Positions 8,691 to 17,838 of a stretch of DNA of 64,000 nucleotides are shown here, one piece after another (position 1 is the stretch's first letter; each line of letters opens with the position of its first letter). The position numbers were made by a program, and so were the translations under genes. Below the pieces are notes generated by a model. It saw only the letters and a program-made list of their open reading frames with translations, searched no databases and was not told the origin of the DNA. This stretch comes from an uncultured Muribaculaceae bacterium. GTDB taxonomy: Bacteria > Bacteroidota > Bacteroidia > Bacteroidales > Muribaculaceae. The stretch lies in the NCBI GenBank assembly GCA_910585285.1, contig CAJUDL010000001.1, positions 80,972-144,971 of the forward strand, read 5' to 3'.

Positions 8691-11600
8691 TCAGTTTACT
8701 GCTACTTTGTACGAAAGACCGTCGATTGTGACGATATAAGTGTCAGGGGAGAGCCCATTGATGATTTTGCGTCTGTCTTTTACAATCAAACGTCCGTCTA
8801 TGGTATATATCCGCACGATGCTTTCGTCATTGGCGCCAATAATTTCAATGCTGCCCTGTTTTGTATTGATTCTTACCGCACCATTGTCAATTCCAATATC
8901 ATTTATTCCCGAGCCGTCATTGACTTTGACCTTGCAGGTGGCGACATATTTGTCCATGAAGGTTATTGTTGCTGAAACTTCCGCTTCTCCCGTTCTTTTT
9001 GCAAGCACAATGCCGTTTGCATCAACTGAGACGATATCGTTATCCGAAGATTCCCAGTTTATTTGAAGTCCTGAATAATCATCAGGTGCTATTTCGGCGA
9101 TAAGTTGGACAACGTTGTTTTCTTGCAAAACAATCTCTTTTTTGTTGATTGAGAATGAAGTTATGCTGATCGGACGCACTTCATTGGAAGTTGATTGTTT
9201 GTAATTTTCAACAGCAGTTTGAGGAACATAGACCACAACTGTTTGCCTGAGACCTGCATTCGCAAGATTGGCAGGAGCTTGCTGCGTGTGAAAATACAAA
9301 GCATTGAGCTTGGAGGCGGATTGGAACGCATTTTCACCGGTGAATGCCATAAAGGTTCCCGGGAAATCAATGTGTTCCACTCCAGAAGAATAGAAAGCAC
9401 CTTTCCCGATATTTTCGAGTCCTTCGCTGAATCTGATTTCCCGGAGGTTGGTGCAGTTACCGAAGACATAATCACCAATGGCAGTGCGGCAATAAGGTAA
9501 TGATATGCTGCTCATTGGAGCGAACCGGAAGGCATCGTTGTCGATCTGTAACGATACAGCTTCTGCACGGGTCTTTTCATCGCGAGATTCAAAAGTGATG
9601 TTCTCAAGAGCCGAAAGATTGGAGAATTCGTATTGTCCGATATATTCCACATCTTTCCCTATCACAAGCGATTTAAGATTGCTGCATTCATAGAATGGCT
9701 GAATAGAACTTTTTCCATTGAAGGATTTTTCGATGTTAGGGATATTGTAATATACGGAATCGAGTGTAGCCACATTGTAAAAAGCTCTGTCTCCTAAATA
9801 TTCAACATCATCATTAAGCGTAATATTTGTTATACCTGAGCTCCCTTCAAAAGCGTTGTTGCCAAAATATTTGCAATTGTCGAGATCAATGTCGCATGAG
9901 AAGTTGCATTCCGAGAATGCGGATTGCCCTACGTACTTTATCGGACGTGGAAAGTTATCTATTGTAAGTGGAAATCTATAAAATGCGTATTGTCTGATTT
10001 CTAATGGTGTGGAGGATGGCTCTATGATAAGACGTCTCAGATTGGTTCTGATGGAAGCATCATTTAAGAAACTGCCTGGAACCTTCTCTACTTCCGCACC
10101 GATAGTGACTGACTCAAGCCCATTGGCTGTAAAAATGCAATATGATTCGTCTTCCTGATCCCAATAATACTGGCTACCGATAATTAGGTTTGGAGAATAG
10201 AGTTTCAAATCATACAATGCTGAGCATCCCCAGAAACTTTGTGCGCCCGCATATTTTAAGTGTTTGCCTAAAATTAGAGTGCTGATGTTGGTGTTGCGAA
10301 AAGCACGATATCCGATGTATTCAAGGCTTTCGGGCCAATAACTGATATCAAGTTTAGGACAATCGGAAAAGGCATAGTGACCTATCTGTAGAAGACCATC
10401 ATTAAGTACCACTTCCTCAAGGTTCTTCATTTCTTGGAAAGAGTAGCAATCATGGTCGTCTTTATTCCCGATGTATCTCAATGAGGAGGGGAATACTATT
10501 TTCTTAATCCCATTCACAAATGCTGCCTTCTCAGACCCAGCTCTTGCAACATTCAGTAAGCCTGAAGATATTGCAACAGTACCCTCTTTGAAAGTAAGTT
10601 CGCTTACAGGTGTGGGGTTTGAGGCAAGCTGGTAGGCGACTTTCCCGATATAGATTATGCTGTTTTCAGCAGGCTGTTTTAATCCCCATTCCAGGGGGAA
10701 GGCATGCTCTCCGATGGAGACAAGAGATTCCGGCAGAACTATGGAGGTAAGTGACTGACAGCCATTGAAGGCATAGTTTCCAACGGATTCAAGACCTTCT
10801 GGGAGAGTGATGACCTTAAGATTCAAGTTGTTTTTGAATGCCGATGCCCCAATCGTTTTGAGTGCAGAGGAGAATATGATTTCATTGACCTTGGTATATG
10901 CAAATGCCCCTGTCGGTATATTCGTTATGTTGCTAAGATCTATAGTTCCTGTTAATGGAACACCTTCAAAAGCATCTTCCCCGATGAACTGTAAATGTTT
11001 AAGGTTTATGTAGTTTAGTTTCGTATCTTTGAATGCACAATCCCCGATTTCAATACAAGATTCCGGTAGGGTTATATCTGATATTGCAGATCCCTGGAAG
11101 GCGGCATTTCCTATTTTTGTCACTGATGCTGGAACAGAGATTGATTTCAGAGCGCATCCTGCGAAGGCAAGCACTCCTATTTCAGAGGGAGAATCTGGCA
11201 TGACTATATTTTCAACCATTGATCCGTTGAACATGTACATTCCGATGGCTGGCAGATCCCGGGGCAATATGACACGTGTCAGGTTTTTATTATTAAAGAA
11301 TCCTCCTGCAAGAGCATTGCTGTAAACTTTATATAAAGTTCCGCTGCCACCGAGTGAACCGCCGGTGCTGACTGTATCGATGCGGCATTCATCGGATATA
11401 TAGAATTGGATCATGATTGCTCCGATTCCCACATCAGATGTGCCTATTTGTGTAGTATTATAAGGAATGTCACTGGCAACCAGTTTCACATTTGATAGAT
11501 CGAGAATGGTCACACCTGCAATTTTACCAGCACCCGAATTGATATAATTTATGTCGGTTGCGTTTATGTTGCCTGTTATCGTGAGTTCCTTAGGACGCGT

Positions 11601-12425
11601 TGGAAGATCAAGAAGCATATCCTGTAGTGAGCCAGGTGTGGTCACATCAATGGTTTCGCTTATGAAGGATGTCGGTCGTGTCACTGTAAGCCTATAAGAC
11701 GCAGATTCCTCTTTCCATGGTCCGTCAGCCTTAGCAGAGGCGGTAATGGTCGTTTCACCTTGGTCAATAATCGTTACCTCTCCTGTCGATGCTTCTACTG
11801 TTGCCACATTTATGTCGCTGCTTGAATATCTGATGCCTCCAAGATATCTCCCTTGGAGGGTAGGGGCAGTGAAGTCACTTCCCAAGGTAGCAGTGGCGGA
11901 GTTTGCCGACCACCGAAGATTTCTTGCTCCCGTGCTGTCATACGTAATGGTAATGCTTCTTATGGTAACAGAAGTACCTGTCCCCTTGTTGAATTGTGTC
12001 ATCAAGGATATATTGCCCCACGGAATCGTAGCCGAAGGCTTTTCCCAGACATATGAATCGAATACTTCCCCCTCTTCCAGATTGTTGCTATTATTGAATG
12101 GAGTGTCACCAACCTTGGCTTCATAGACATTGAATAGCACTCTGCCGGATGTATTCTCATACGTTATAACTATCTTCGATACATCTGCAAAAGAATTTTT
12201 AGAGATGAGATACATTTCAGAGCCGGTAGTATAATCGATGGTAGCGGTTCCAGCCCATTCACGGGGTGTAGTCTCGTCAATATCCAGCAAGCACCAATTA
12301 TTGTTGATTTCCTCGCCGGTAAATGTCTTTTCGATGAATACTTGCGCCCGTATCTGCACTGTATTGCAAAACATCATCATTACCAAAACTGCGGTAAAGA
12401 TGTTGAATTTCCTTAATTTGCTCAT
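8691..12425 (-). CDS. BspA-like leucine-rich-repeat surface protein with Ig-like domains
   Basis: A 1,244-residue exported protein. I start it at ATG 12425, where the signal peptide begins (MSKLRKFNIFTAVLVMMMF, cleavage near RAQ). Order of parts: a beta-rich N-terminal domain of about 130 residues; a BIG2-like Ig domain (ARNLRWSANSATATLG to the ITASA region); a long array of LRR_5 (Treponema pallidum/BspA type) repeats with phrases such as IGDCAFKDTKL, IGASAFKNNLNL, IGEHAFP, YIGYRAFRNTNI and IGKGAFYSSG; a second BIG2 domain (SFSINKKEIVLQENN); and a C-terminal tail (VRIYTIDGRLIVKDRRKI to YIVTIDGLSYKVAVN) resembling a type 9 secretion sorting domain. BspA-like proteins are generally adhesins; the ligand here is unknown. 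It is convergent with the esterase and has its own 5' region. Confidence 0.9.
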   Translation of the reverse strand: MSKLRKFNIFTAVLVMMMFCNTVQIRAQVFIEKTFTGEEINNNWCLLDIDETTPREWAGTATIDYTTGSEMYLISKNSFADVSKIVITYENTSGRVLFNVYEAKVGDTPFNNSNNLEEGEVFDSYVWEKPSATIPWGNISLMTQFNKGTGTSVTIRSITITYDSTGARNLRWSANSATATLGSDFTAPTLQGRYLGGIRYSSSDINVATVEASTGEVTIIDQGETTITASAKADGPWKEESASYRLTVTRPTSFISETIDVTTPGSLQDMLLDLPTRPKELTITGNINATDINYINSGAGKIAGVTILDLSNVKLVASDIPYNTTQIGTSDVGIGAIMIQFYISDECRIDTVSTGGSLGGSGTLYKVYSNALAGGFFNNKNLTRVILPRDLPAIGMYMFNGSMVENIVMPDSPSEIGVLAFAGCALKSISVPASVTKIGNAAFQGSAISDITLPESCIEIGDCAFKDTKLNYINLKHLQFIGEDAFEGVPLTGTIDLSNITNIPTGAFAYTKVNEIIFSSALKTIGASAFKNNLNLKVITLPEGLESVGNYAFNGCQSLTSIVLPESLVSIGEHAFPLEWGLKQPAENSIIYIGKVAYQLASNPTPVSELTFKEGTVAISSGLLNVARAGSEKAAFVNGIKKIVFPSSLRYIGNKDDHDCYSFQEMKNLEEVVLNDGLLQIGHYAFSDCPKLDISYWPESLEYIGYRAFRNTNISTLILGKHLKYAGAQSFWGCSALYDLKLYSPNLIIGSQYYWDQEDESYCIFTANGLESVTIGAEVEKVPGSFLNDASIRTNLRRLIIEPSSTPLEIRQYAFYRFPLTIDNFPRPIKYVGQSAFSECNFSCDIDLDNCKYFGNNAFEGSSGITNITLNDDVEYLGDRAFYNVATLDSVYYNIPNIEKSFNGKSSIQPFYECSNLKSLVIGKDVEYIGQYEFSNLSALENITFESRDEKTRAEAVSLQIDNDAFRFAPMSSISLPYCRTAIGDYVFGNCTNLREIRFSEGLENIGKGAFYSSGVEHIDFPGTFMAFTGENAFQSASKLNALYFHTQQAPANLANAGLRQTVVVYVPQTAVENYKQSTSNEVRPISITSFSINKKEIVLQENNVVQLIAEIAPDDYSGLQINWESSDNDIVSVDANGIVLAKRTGEAEVSATITFMDKYVATCKVKVNDGSGINDIGIDNGAVRINTKQGSIEIIGANDESIVRIYTIDGRLIVKDRRKIINGLSPDTYIVTIDGLSYKVAVN

Positions 12426-12890
12426 AATATTAAGAAGTTTGGTTTTCTGAAAATACTTATTATGCAAAATAAGTTTAAAGAAATCTTTTTGAAATCATGG
12501 TTTTCCGTGATGCTGCTTAAAAAATCAGATTATTATTTTAAAAACATAACTTACGATTTACCGGGCGCAGCCCGATAAGGTGAAAGGTTATAGGTAATAG
12601 GGTAAAGGTGAATTGGCGCGCCTCAACAAACCGAGTCAACTAAATATTTAGACGCGAAGGGCGTGGGTCAGACATTAGAGTCATGTCAATTTATCCTTTT
12701 TTACCTGTTACCTTTTACTTATTCCCTTATCGAACTCGGTTCGATAAATGCGGATTTAATGGTTGGATTTTTTTGTTTAAGCATCAAATTGAATGCCTGA
12801 ATTGTTTTATTATAAGTATGACATCGAAATTATTTAATGTATTAACTAATTTGCGGATCATACTTAAAACAATTTATAGAACCATATGCT
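12426..12890. repeat. Gene-free region with a hairpin plus short-word repeat element (core 12672-12747)
   Basis: No gene is seen in this gap. Words such as ggtgaaaggttataggtaa (12580-12600) face ttacctgttacctttta (12701-12717) as an imperfect inverted repeat. A perfect hairpin ttatcgaac-tcg-gttcgataa lies at 12727-12747. Read on the minus strand, it is followed after 35 nt by the 20-mer aattgacatgactctaatgt (12672-12691). The same hairpin and 20-mer recur at 59573-59653. A GC-rich hairpin cgggcgcagcccg lies near 12560. Confidence 0.7.
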
Positions 12891-13598
12891 ATGAGAAGAT
12901 TATTACGTACTTTAATTGTTTTAGTGATGGCGTTGGTGAATGTTCACGCTATGGCGCAGTATTATGAACTTGCCAATCGTTTGCCGGGACTGATTCAGCC
13001 TGCCCTTTCAGGTTCTGTGAACTATAAGGGATTTATTGAGACTTCATATACTCAAGGTCTCGGTCATTATAAAGCCAATTTCCTCACTGTGTCTACATCG
13101 CAGGGTTTCCGTTATTCGAATTGGTTTTACATGGGTGTAGGAGTAGGTGTAGATTTCCTTTTTTCGAATGTCAACGACAATTGGGGAGATGATTGGGCGG
13201 ATCCTTCCAATCCCGGAGATGGATTCGATACGAATCACAGCAGTTCCGTTAACGCCGTGATGATACCTCTGTTTACAGATTTCCGTTTTAATATCGGTGG
13301 AAATCCTACCGATGGCATGGCGGGGTCGAGTGCGGCATTTTTCATCGACCTGAAGATCGGTTGCTCATTCCTCTGCAGTGATGATTATATCCGCATCAAC
13401 AATGGTTATCTGACGAATCAGGAATATTTCTATATGCAACCATCAATGGGAGTGCGTATACCGCTCAGCAAGAACAATCCAAAGCAAGCCTTTGATATCG
13501 GCGTCACCTACAAACTCCTTACATCCAACTACTGGAGCCGCTGGCAACGTAACGTCACCCTCAACAGTATCGGCGTAACCGCCGCATTTGAGTGGTAG
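12891..13598 (+). CDS. Small outer-membrane beta-barrel protein of unknown function
   Basis: I do not recognise a named family. The 235-residue product has a signal peptide (MRRLLRTLIVLVMALVNVHA, cleavage near AMAQ). The rest alternates aromatic and small residues in strand-length blocks separated by acidic or glycine-rich turns (NWFYMGVGVGVDFLF; NDNWGDDWADPSNPGDG; AVMIPLFTDFRFNIGG; QPSMGVRIPLSKN; GVTYKLL), and it ends in a strand with an aromatic last residue (AAFEW), as expected of barrels inserted by the Bam machinery. It starts at ATG 12891; the ORF reading from 12683 is a shadow. The stop lies 2 bp before the convergent GLPGLI gene. Function is unknown; an eight- to ten-stranded porin-like protein is the best structural guess. 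Confidence 0.75.
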   Translation: MRRLLRTLIVLVMALVNVHAMAQYYELANRLPGLIQPALSGSVNYKGFIETSYTQGLGHYKANFLTVSTSQGFRYSNWFYMGVGVGVDFLFSNVNDNWGDDWADPSNPGDGFDTNHSSSVNAVMIPLFTDFRFNIGGNPTDGMAGSSAAFFIDLKIGCSFLCSDDYIRINNGYLTNQEYFYMQPSMGVRIPLSKNNPKQAFDIGVTYKLLTSNYWSRWQRNVTLNSIGVTAAFEW

Positions 13599-13600
13599 AA

Positions 13601-14476
13601 TTACCTGTCAGATTTGGTATGATAATCTGTTTCGAGATAATCGTATTCTGTCTGTGTCGGAGCATCTGGTCCGAGATCGAGCATGCCTTCTGTCGCGGCT
13701 TTAGTCATTGCGTGAGAGTTGTCTCGGTAATTTCTCAGACTGCGAAGCATGTCGATCCGACTCATATTGTCATATTCCTCTTTGCTGTATATAGGATACA
13801 TCGGCTGCGTTGACTCTTCGATTCCGTCTGCAACAAAACAGTGATGCCCTGTCGAATCTGTTGCCTCAAGAATAAGTCCCGGAAGCCCGCGCAGTTTCCA
13901 CGGTCCGTCATGTACAGGGATTTCCGGAGCGAACCAGGCTGTCCATTTACGACCATGGTAATCAGCCGATGCAATGATACATTCATATCCCAAAACTGTC
14001 TTTGTGGAATCTCCTATCTCCCATGCGAGTTCGGAATATGGCTCTTCGTAAACGCCTCTTTCGGTTATCCCAGCTTTGTCATACACTGTCGTCTTATTCA
14101 ACTGATTGTCCTTAAATACATATATAAATGTATGGTAGACAACAGAATTCATGACACTCTCATCCTTTGATTCGATGTATTTCATGATGGCAATGTCAAA
14201 TATTTGCTTTGATTTCGCCCTGCCTGAAGGAGTGGACTCGAGTGAGTCCTTATATTCTGTATGGGGGCTATAGAACTTGGACTGATTTGAATTGGCGAGT
14301 AAGAGCATAGGAATATCATGCTCGGCATATTCCACATTGCCTCGCATAAATTCTTCGTGGTAATTATAGCTGACCTTTATTTCTGCCCGTGGATAATCCT
14401 GCTCCTTCTTCTTGGCACTTAATTCAAGAAATGCACATAAAAGAAGGAACATAGAGATAAGTCGGTATATTTTCAT
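13601..14476 (-). CDS. GLPGLI family protein
   Basis: A 291-residue exported protein of the GLPGLI family, named for the motif seen here as KLRGLPGLILEATDS. Members are restricted to Bacteroidetes and of unknown function; some are encoded near TonB-dependent transporters. I start it at ATG 14476, which gives a signal peptide (MKIYRLISMFLLLCAFLELS). A longer frame would add MRGLQLEHYSLMARN, which is less likely. The typical TVYDKAGI, WEIGDSTKTVLGYECIIASA and GRKWTAWFAPEIPVHDGPW stretches are present. Its first 53 bases overlap the 3' end of the small putative toxin gene. No normal leader separates the two, which suggests the junction arose by a deletion. Confidence 0.88.
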   Translation of the reverse strand: MKIYRLISMFLLLCAFLELSAKKKEQDYPRAEIKVSYNYHEEFMRGNVEYAEHDIPMLLLANSNQSKFYSPHTEYKDSLESTPSGRAKSKQIFDIAIMKYIESKDESVMNSVVYHTFIYVFKDNQLNKTTVYDKAGITERGVYEEPYSELAWEIGDSTKTVLGYECIIASADYHGRKWTAWFAPEIPVHDGPWKLRGLPGLILEATDSTGHHCFVADGIEESTQPMYPIYSKEEYDNMSRIDMLRSLRNYRDNSHAMTKAATEGMLDLGPDAPTQTEYDYLETDYHTKSDR

Positions 14477-14702
14477 ATTCCTTGCCATTAATGAGTAGTG
14501 CTCCAATTGCAATCCCCTCATCTGTAAATCCTATGATTACAATGTATTTTCTACGTGTCTTATATCCTTTGTTTAGCTTTAAGCCATCATCTTGATCTAA
14601 AGTTACATAAATGATATCACCAATTTGTATAGTTGGGATATTTATATTTTGTCGGTGTGAATTTTGAGAAGGCTTGGGTGATTCTCCGTCTTTTGCTTTC
14701 AT
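14424..14702 (-). CDS. Putative small toxin partner of a Panacea antitoxin, MazF/PemK-like, possibly truncated
   Basis: A 92-residue protein encoded 5 bp after the Panacea antitoxin gene. The core TIQIGDIIYVTLDQDDG, TRRKYIVIIGFTDEG and IAIGALLING resembles the SH3-like barrel opening of PemK/MazF toxins (a GDI-V start, then K-RP-like and V-I strands), but the match is by eye only. The last 25 or so residues (from GKEYENIPTYLY) are read from sequence that also encodes the signal peptide of the downstream GLPGLI gene. MazF-like proteins are usually 110 residues or more, so a 3' truncation is plausible. Panacea antitoxins pair with many unrelated small toxins, which fits the position. The toxin role is inferred from context. 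Confidence 0.55.
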   Translation of the reverse strand: MKAKDGESPKPSQNSHRQNINIPTIQIGDIIYVTLDQDDGLKLNKGYKTRRKYIVIIGFTDEGIAIGALLINGKEYENIPTYLYVPSFMCIS

Positions 14703-14707
14703 TTATT

Positions 14708-15265
14708 TTATGATAAAGCGTTTTTCACAATCTGTTTTTGACGGATATAATCAACCATTGGTTCGGATGCATTGCCGGCTCTTGCAATGTCGATCAAGGT
14801 TATGAAATTCTTTTGAGGATCGTCAATGATTCTTTCTGTAGCTTCCCTCCAGGCTGAATCATGAGAAAGGTCTGAAAGATCATAGGGATCTTTGTCTTTA
14901 TATTTTTCTATTGATGCATCAAGGCATTTTTTGTTTGATCCAGATATATAATCAAGGTCTGGCTTTGCCGACGTATAAACTTTTTTATCTTTAACCGATA
15001 TATCTCTTAGAAAATCATCAAAATCACCAGCCAATGGTTTACCCTCGGCTATTTGTAAAGCTTTATAAGTATATGTTGGAACCGGTCCATGTTTCAATGC
15101 TCGAAATGAATCATCTACGATAACCTTGCCATATCTCACAAGATGATCTTGTTGCGCAAAATAAAGTATCTTAAACAACTTGATATAATCCACCCCGTCA
15201 TCGAAACTTTGCATGATATACAATAACACGGCTTTAATTTTAGCAATCTGTGAGGGAGTTTTCAT
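14708..15265 (-). CDS. Panacea-domain antitoxin (DUF4065, SocA-like)
   Basis: A 185-residue protein with the Panacea/DUF4065 pattern: an N-terminal helical segment KIKAVLLYIMQSFDDGVDYIKLFKILYFA, shown here as two parts (KIKAVLLYIMQ and DYIKLFKILYFAQQDHL), then the family phrase FRALKHGPVPTYTYKAL, and a C-terminal helix of the DLSHDSAWREA type. Panacea proteins neutralise diverse small toxins in two-gene operons, and SocA from Caulobacter is a well-studied relative. It is the first gene of the pair, with a TATATTTG -7-like box (minus strand, 15286-15293) 21 bp upstream of the start. The antitoxin-first order and 5-bp gap fit translational coupling. I am confident of the family and less so of the exact toxin class. 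Confidence 0.85.
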   Translation of the reverse strand: MKTPSQIAKIKAVLLYIMQSFDDGVDYIKLFKILYFAQQDHLVRYGKVIVDDSFRALKHGPVPTYTYKALQIAEGKPLAGDFDDFLRDISVKDKKVYTSAKPDLDYISGSNKKCLDASIEKYKDKDPYDLSDLSHDSAWREATERIIDDPQKNFITLIDIARAGNASEPMVDYIRQKQIVKNALS

Positions 15266-15285
15266 ATCGAATTGTAATTATGCTG

Positions 15286-15293
15286 CAAATATA
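15286..15293 (-). promoter_or_regulatory. Possible -7 box of the Panacea toxin-antitoxin pair
   Basis: Minus-strand TATATTTG fits TAnnTTTG and lies 21 bp before the antitoxin start. I find no good TTG element 19-21 nt upstream, so this is tentative. Confidence 0.4.
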
Positions 15294-15346
15294 CAACAAA
15301 TTTCTTATATAAAAAGCTTTACATGTCTTATATTTTGACGTATAAG

Positions 15347-15802
15347 CTATTTGGAGCAGGAGGGGCAGGTGCCGGTTATTATGTAGGTGGCGGAGGTGGG
15401 GGTGAAGCCGGCGGGGAGGTCGATGGCGGGAATGGGAGCAGAAGGGAGACAGATGGTCTTGCCGCAGACTGTGCAGTGGAAGTGGGCGTGAAGGTCATCG
15501 TGGTTGAGATGGCTGTCGTGAGAGTGAGTATCTTCGTGATCGTTTGAGTGGGAGTGTGCGGCACGACACATCTCATATTTCGCCGAGCCACTGCCATCGT
15601 CAATAATATGCACGAGACCTTTCTCCGTGAATAATGCAAGAGCACGGGTGATTGATGAGCGGTCAACCGTGTCAAGACATGTCTCTATGTCAAGCGAAGA
15701 TATCGGGTGTGTGGTATTGTCGAGAACCGACAGTATCAGATTACGCACGGCTGTGGGACGCACGCCGTGAGATTTCATCCTATTTTCAAGAGACATGTCC
15801 AT
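15347..15802 (-). CDS. Fur-family metalloregulator, Zur-like, histidine-rich
   Basis: A 151-residue Fur-superfamily repressor. The winged-helix N-terminus (about 1-75) has VRPTAVRNLILSVL, the recognition-helix region DRSSITRALALFTEKGLV, and a wing ending at AKYEM. A histidine/aspartate-rich stretch follows (HSHSNDHEDTHSHDSHLNHD, about residues 83-102). The dimer domain carries two CxxC pairs for structural zinc (CTVCGK and C146-C149 in TCPSCSK). The unusually rich His loop points to zinc rather than iron. It is 40 bp downstream of the P1B ATPase gene on the same strand, so the two should form one operon. The perfect inverted repeat upstream of the ATPase is its natural candidate operator (inference). 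Confidence 0.85.
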   Translation of the reverse strand: MDMSLENRMKSHGVRPTAVRNLILSVLDNTTHPISSLDIETCLDTVDRSSITRALALFTEKGLVHIIDDGSGSAKYEMCRAAHSHSNDHEDTHSHDSHLNHDDLHAHFHCTVCGKTICLPSAPIPAIDLPAGFTPTSATYIITGTCPSCSK

Positions 15803-15842
15803 AACAATAACTACTTATTTTATCAACGCCAAATATCCCGGT

Positions 15843-17744
15843 TTATTTGCGAAGGCGGAGAAGGGTCCAGATGATTGTGATGAGGGTTACGCCGGTATCT
15901 GCAAAAACGGCTGCCCAAAGTGAGGCAATCCCGAATGCGCCGAGAATCATCACCAATGCCTTGACTCCAATCGCAAAGGTGATATTCTCTGTTACGACCC
16001 TTCTTACTTTTCTTGCGAGTGTTATCGCCTCAGGCAATTTCTCAAGATTATCCCCAGCAATCACTACATCACTGCTCTGCATTGCTACATCTGTGCCAAG
16101 TGTGCCCATCGCCACTCCGACATTTGCGGCAGCTATTGCAGGTGCGTCATTGATGCCGTCACCCACAAAAGCAACTTTGTGTCCCTGCTGAATAAGCCTG
16201 GAAATAATATTCTTCTTATCTTCCGGAAGGAGGGAGGCATGGCTTTTGTCTGCTCCAATCTCTTTTGCAACGCGTTTAACCGCTTCCTCTCTGTCGCCCG
16301 ATAATATCTCTACAGATTTTATTCCAAGGTCATGAAGACGGTGAACAGCTTCCGCAGCTTCCGGCTTGACAGTGTCGAATAGATATATAGAACCTATATA
16401 TTTACCGTCAAGGGCAACACATATTTCTGTTGCATCAGAATTTGCTCCAGGCACATCAATCTTCAGACGGTGCATAAGTGTTCGCGAGCCTGCGGCAGCT
16501 TCCTTTCCTCCAATCATCCCTGTGATGCCGTGAGAAACAGTTTTGACATCTGAAGCCGTCGATTCATCGATGCCATCAGCTTTCGCCTGAGATAGGATTG
16601 CTTCTGCAAGGGGATGGTTTGATTCCGCATCGAGGGCTGCCGCAACTGAGAGCACCAGGTTTTTGTCAATACCCTCTGCCGCAGAGATCGCGGAGATATG
16701 GAATTTTCCTGTTGTGAGAGTGCCGGTCTTGTCAAACACCACGGCATCAACATCCCTCATGCCGTCAACATATTTGGAACCCTTGAAGAGAAGACCGCGG
16801 CGTGAAGCGTTCCCCAGCGATGCGAAATAGCTGAGCGGTATGCTGACAACGAGTGCACAAGGGCAAGAGCATACAAGAAATACGAGAGAACGGCGCAACC
16901 ATTTCATCCATTCAAACGCATTGCCATTGACAACATCAACTATCCATGGGATGAAGAAGACAAGAAGGGCAAGGATAAAGACCACCGGGGTGTACCACTT
17001 CGTGATTCTGCGCAAAAGATTCTCTGTAGGCGATTTCGTGGCTTGTGCCTCCTCTATCATTTTCATTATGCGGCTCATGGAAGAGTCGGAGAAAGCACGC
17101 AATGTCTTCAATTCAATTGCTTGGTCAACGGGAATCATGCCTGAGGATATCTCCTCTCCCGGTTTATATGCACGGGGCACGGATTCCCCAGTGATTGCCG
17201 ACGTGTCAAACTCCACATCATGATCTCCCATGAGAGTAGCGTCGATTGCTACTCTTTCACCCGGTTTTACTACTAATATAGATCCCGGCTTGAGATCTTT
17301 GGGACTGACTTTGCTCAATATGCCGTTTTCCTTTACTGTCGCTTCATCAGGCAGTTTGCCGAGTAGAGCCTTTATGCGTCGCTTCACATCTTCGGATGCC
17401 GAGTTTTCCAACTTTTCTCCGAATGAGTAAAAGAGAAGCACTGCCACTCCCTCCGGATATTCTCCGATGACGAATGCCCCCACAGTTGCGGCAACCATAA
17501 GAGTAAACTCATTCATAAAACTACCCTTTGTCCAGGATTCCACCATCTCTCTGACCACCGGAAATCCTACGGGTATAAGGGCGAGAAGATAAAGGATAAT
17601 TTCAGCAATATTGAGCTTTATGCCGCAAGCATCGGCTATGCGGTTCAAAATGCCGGAATGCTCCAGAATAAGGGTAATGAAGAGGAGCAAGCCGGAGAAA
17701 ATTTCCACCTTGTATGTTGAATGATTATGGCAATGTTCACACAT
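15843..17744 (-). CDS. Heavy-metal P1B-type ATPase, Zn/Cd/Co exporter type
   Basis: A 633-residue inner-membrane cation pump. I start it at ATG 17744 (MCEHCHNHSTYKVEIF); the longer frame from 17825 would run through the operator-like inverted repeat. There is no N-terminal HMA domain, only a short Cys/His-rich tail (CEHCHNH). Visible landmarks are AITGESVP in the actuator domain, the membrane metal-site motif SCPCALV near residue 294, the phosphorylation site DKTGTLTTGKF near residue 337, HPLAEAIL in the nucleotide domain, and GDGINDAPAIAAANVGVAMG near 531. CPC with this architecture is typical of the CadA/ZntA group. It is co-transcribed with a zinc-type Fur protein. Export is the usual role, but the direction of transport is not fixed by sequence. 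Confidence 0.92.
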   Translation of the reverse strand: MCEHCHNHSTYKVEIFSGLLLFITLILEHSGILNRIADACGIKLNIAEIILYLLALIPVGFPVVREMVESWTKGSFMNEFTLMVAATVGAFVIGEYPEGVAVLLFYSFGEKLENSASEDVKRRIKALLGKLPDEATVKENGILSKVSPKDLKPGSILVVKPGERVAIDATLMGDHDVEFDTSAITGESVPRAYKPGEEISSGMIPVDQAIELKTLRAFSDSSMSRIMKMIEEAQATKSPTENLLRRITKWYTPVVFILALLVFFIPWIVDVVNGNAFEWMKWLRRSLVFLVCSCPCALVVSIPLSYFASLGNASRRGLLFKGSKYVDGMRDVDAVVFDKTGTLTTGKFHISAISAAEGIDKNLVLSVAAALDAESNHPLAEAILSQAKADGIDESTASDVKTVSHGITGMIGGKEAAAGSRTLMHRLKIDVPGANSDATEICVALDGKYIGSIYLFDTVKPEAAEAVHRLHDLGIKSVEILSGDREEAVKRVAKEIGADKSHASLLPEDKKNIISRLIQQGHKVAFVGDGINDAPAIAAANVGVAMGTLGTDVAMQSSDVVIAGDNLEKLPEAITLARKVRRVVTENITFAIGVKALVMILGAFGIASLWAAVFADTGVTLITIIWTLLRLRK

Positions 17745-17767
17745 AACTGAATCTTTGATGTTATAAC

Positions 17768-17807
17768 AAATTTGCAGCGTCACAATATGCTGTGACGCTG
17801 CAAATTT
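17768..17807. promoter_or_regulatory. Perfect 17-bp inverted repeat, candidate Fur/Zur operator of the ATPase-Fur operon
   Basis: The arms aaatttgcagcgtcaca (17768-17784) and tgtgacgctgcaaattt (17791-17807) are exact reverse complements around atatgc. The site lies 24 bp upstream of the ATPase start. The minus-strand TAAATTTG at 17801-17808 inside it fits a -7 box, so a bound repressor would cover the promoter. A second small palindrome, gcaca-tag-tgtgc, lies at 17822-17834. Confidence 0.75.
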
Positions 17808-17838
17808 ATATAATCCAAAGTGCACATAGTGTGCAAAA

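Noticed and set aside
17745..17825. N-terminal extension of the P1B ATPase
   Set aside because: It would translate the perfect inverted repeat; the Cys/His tail starting at 17744 is a better N-terminus.
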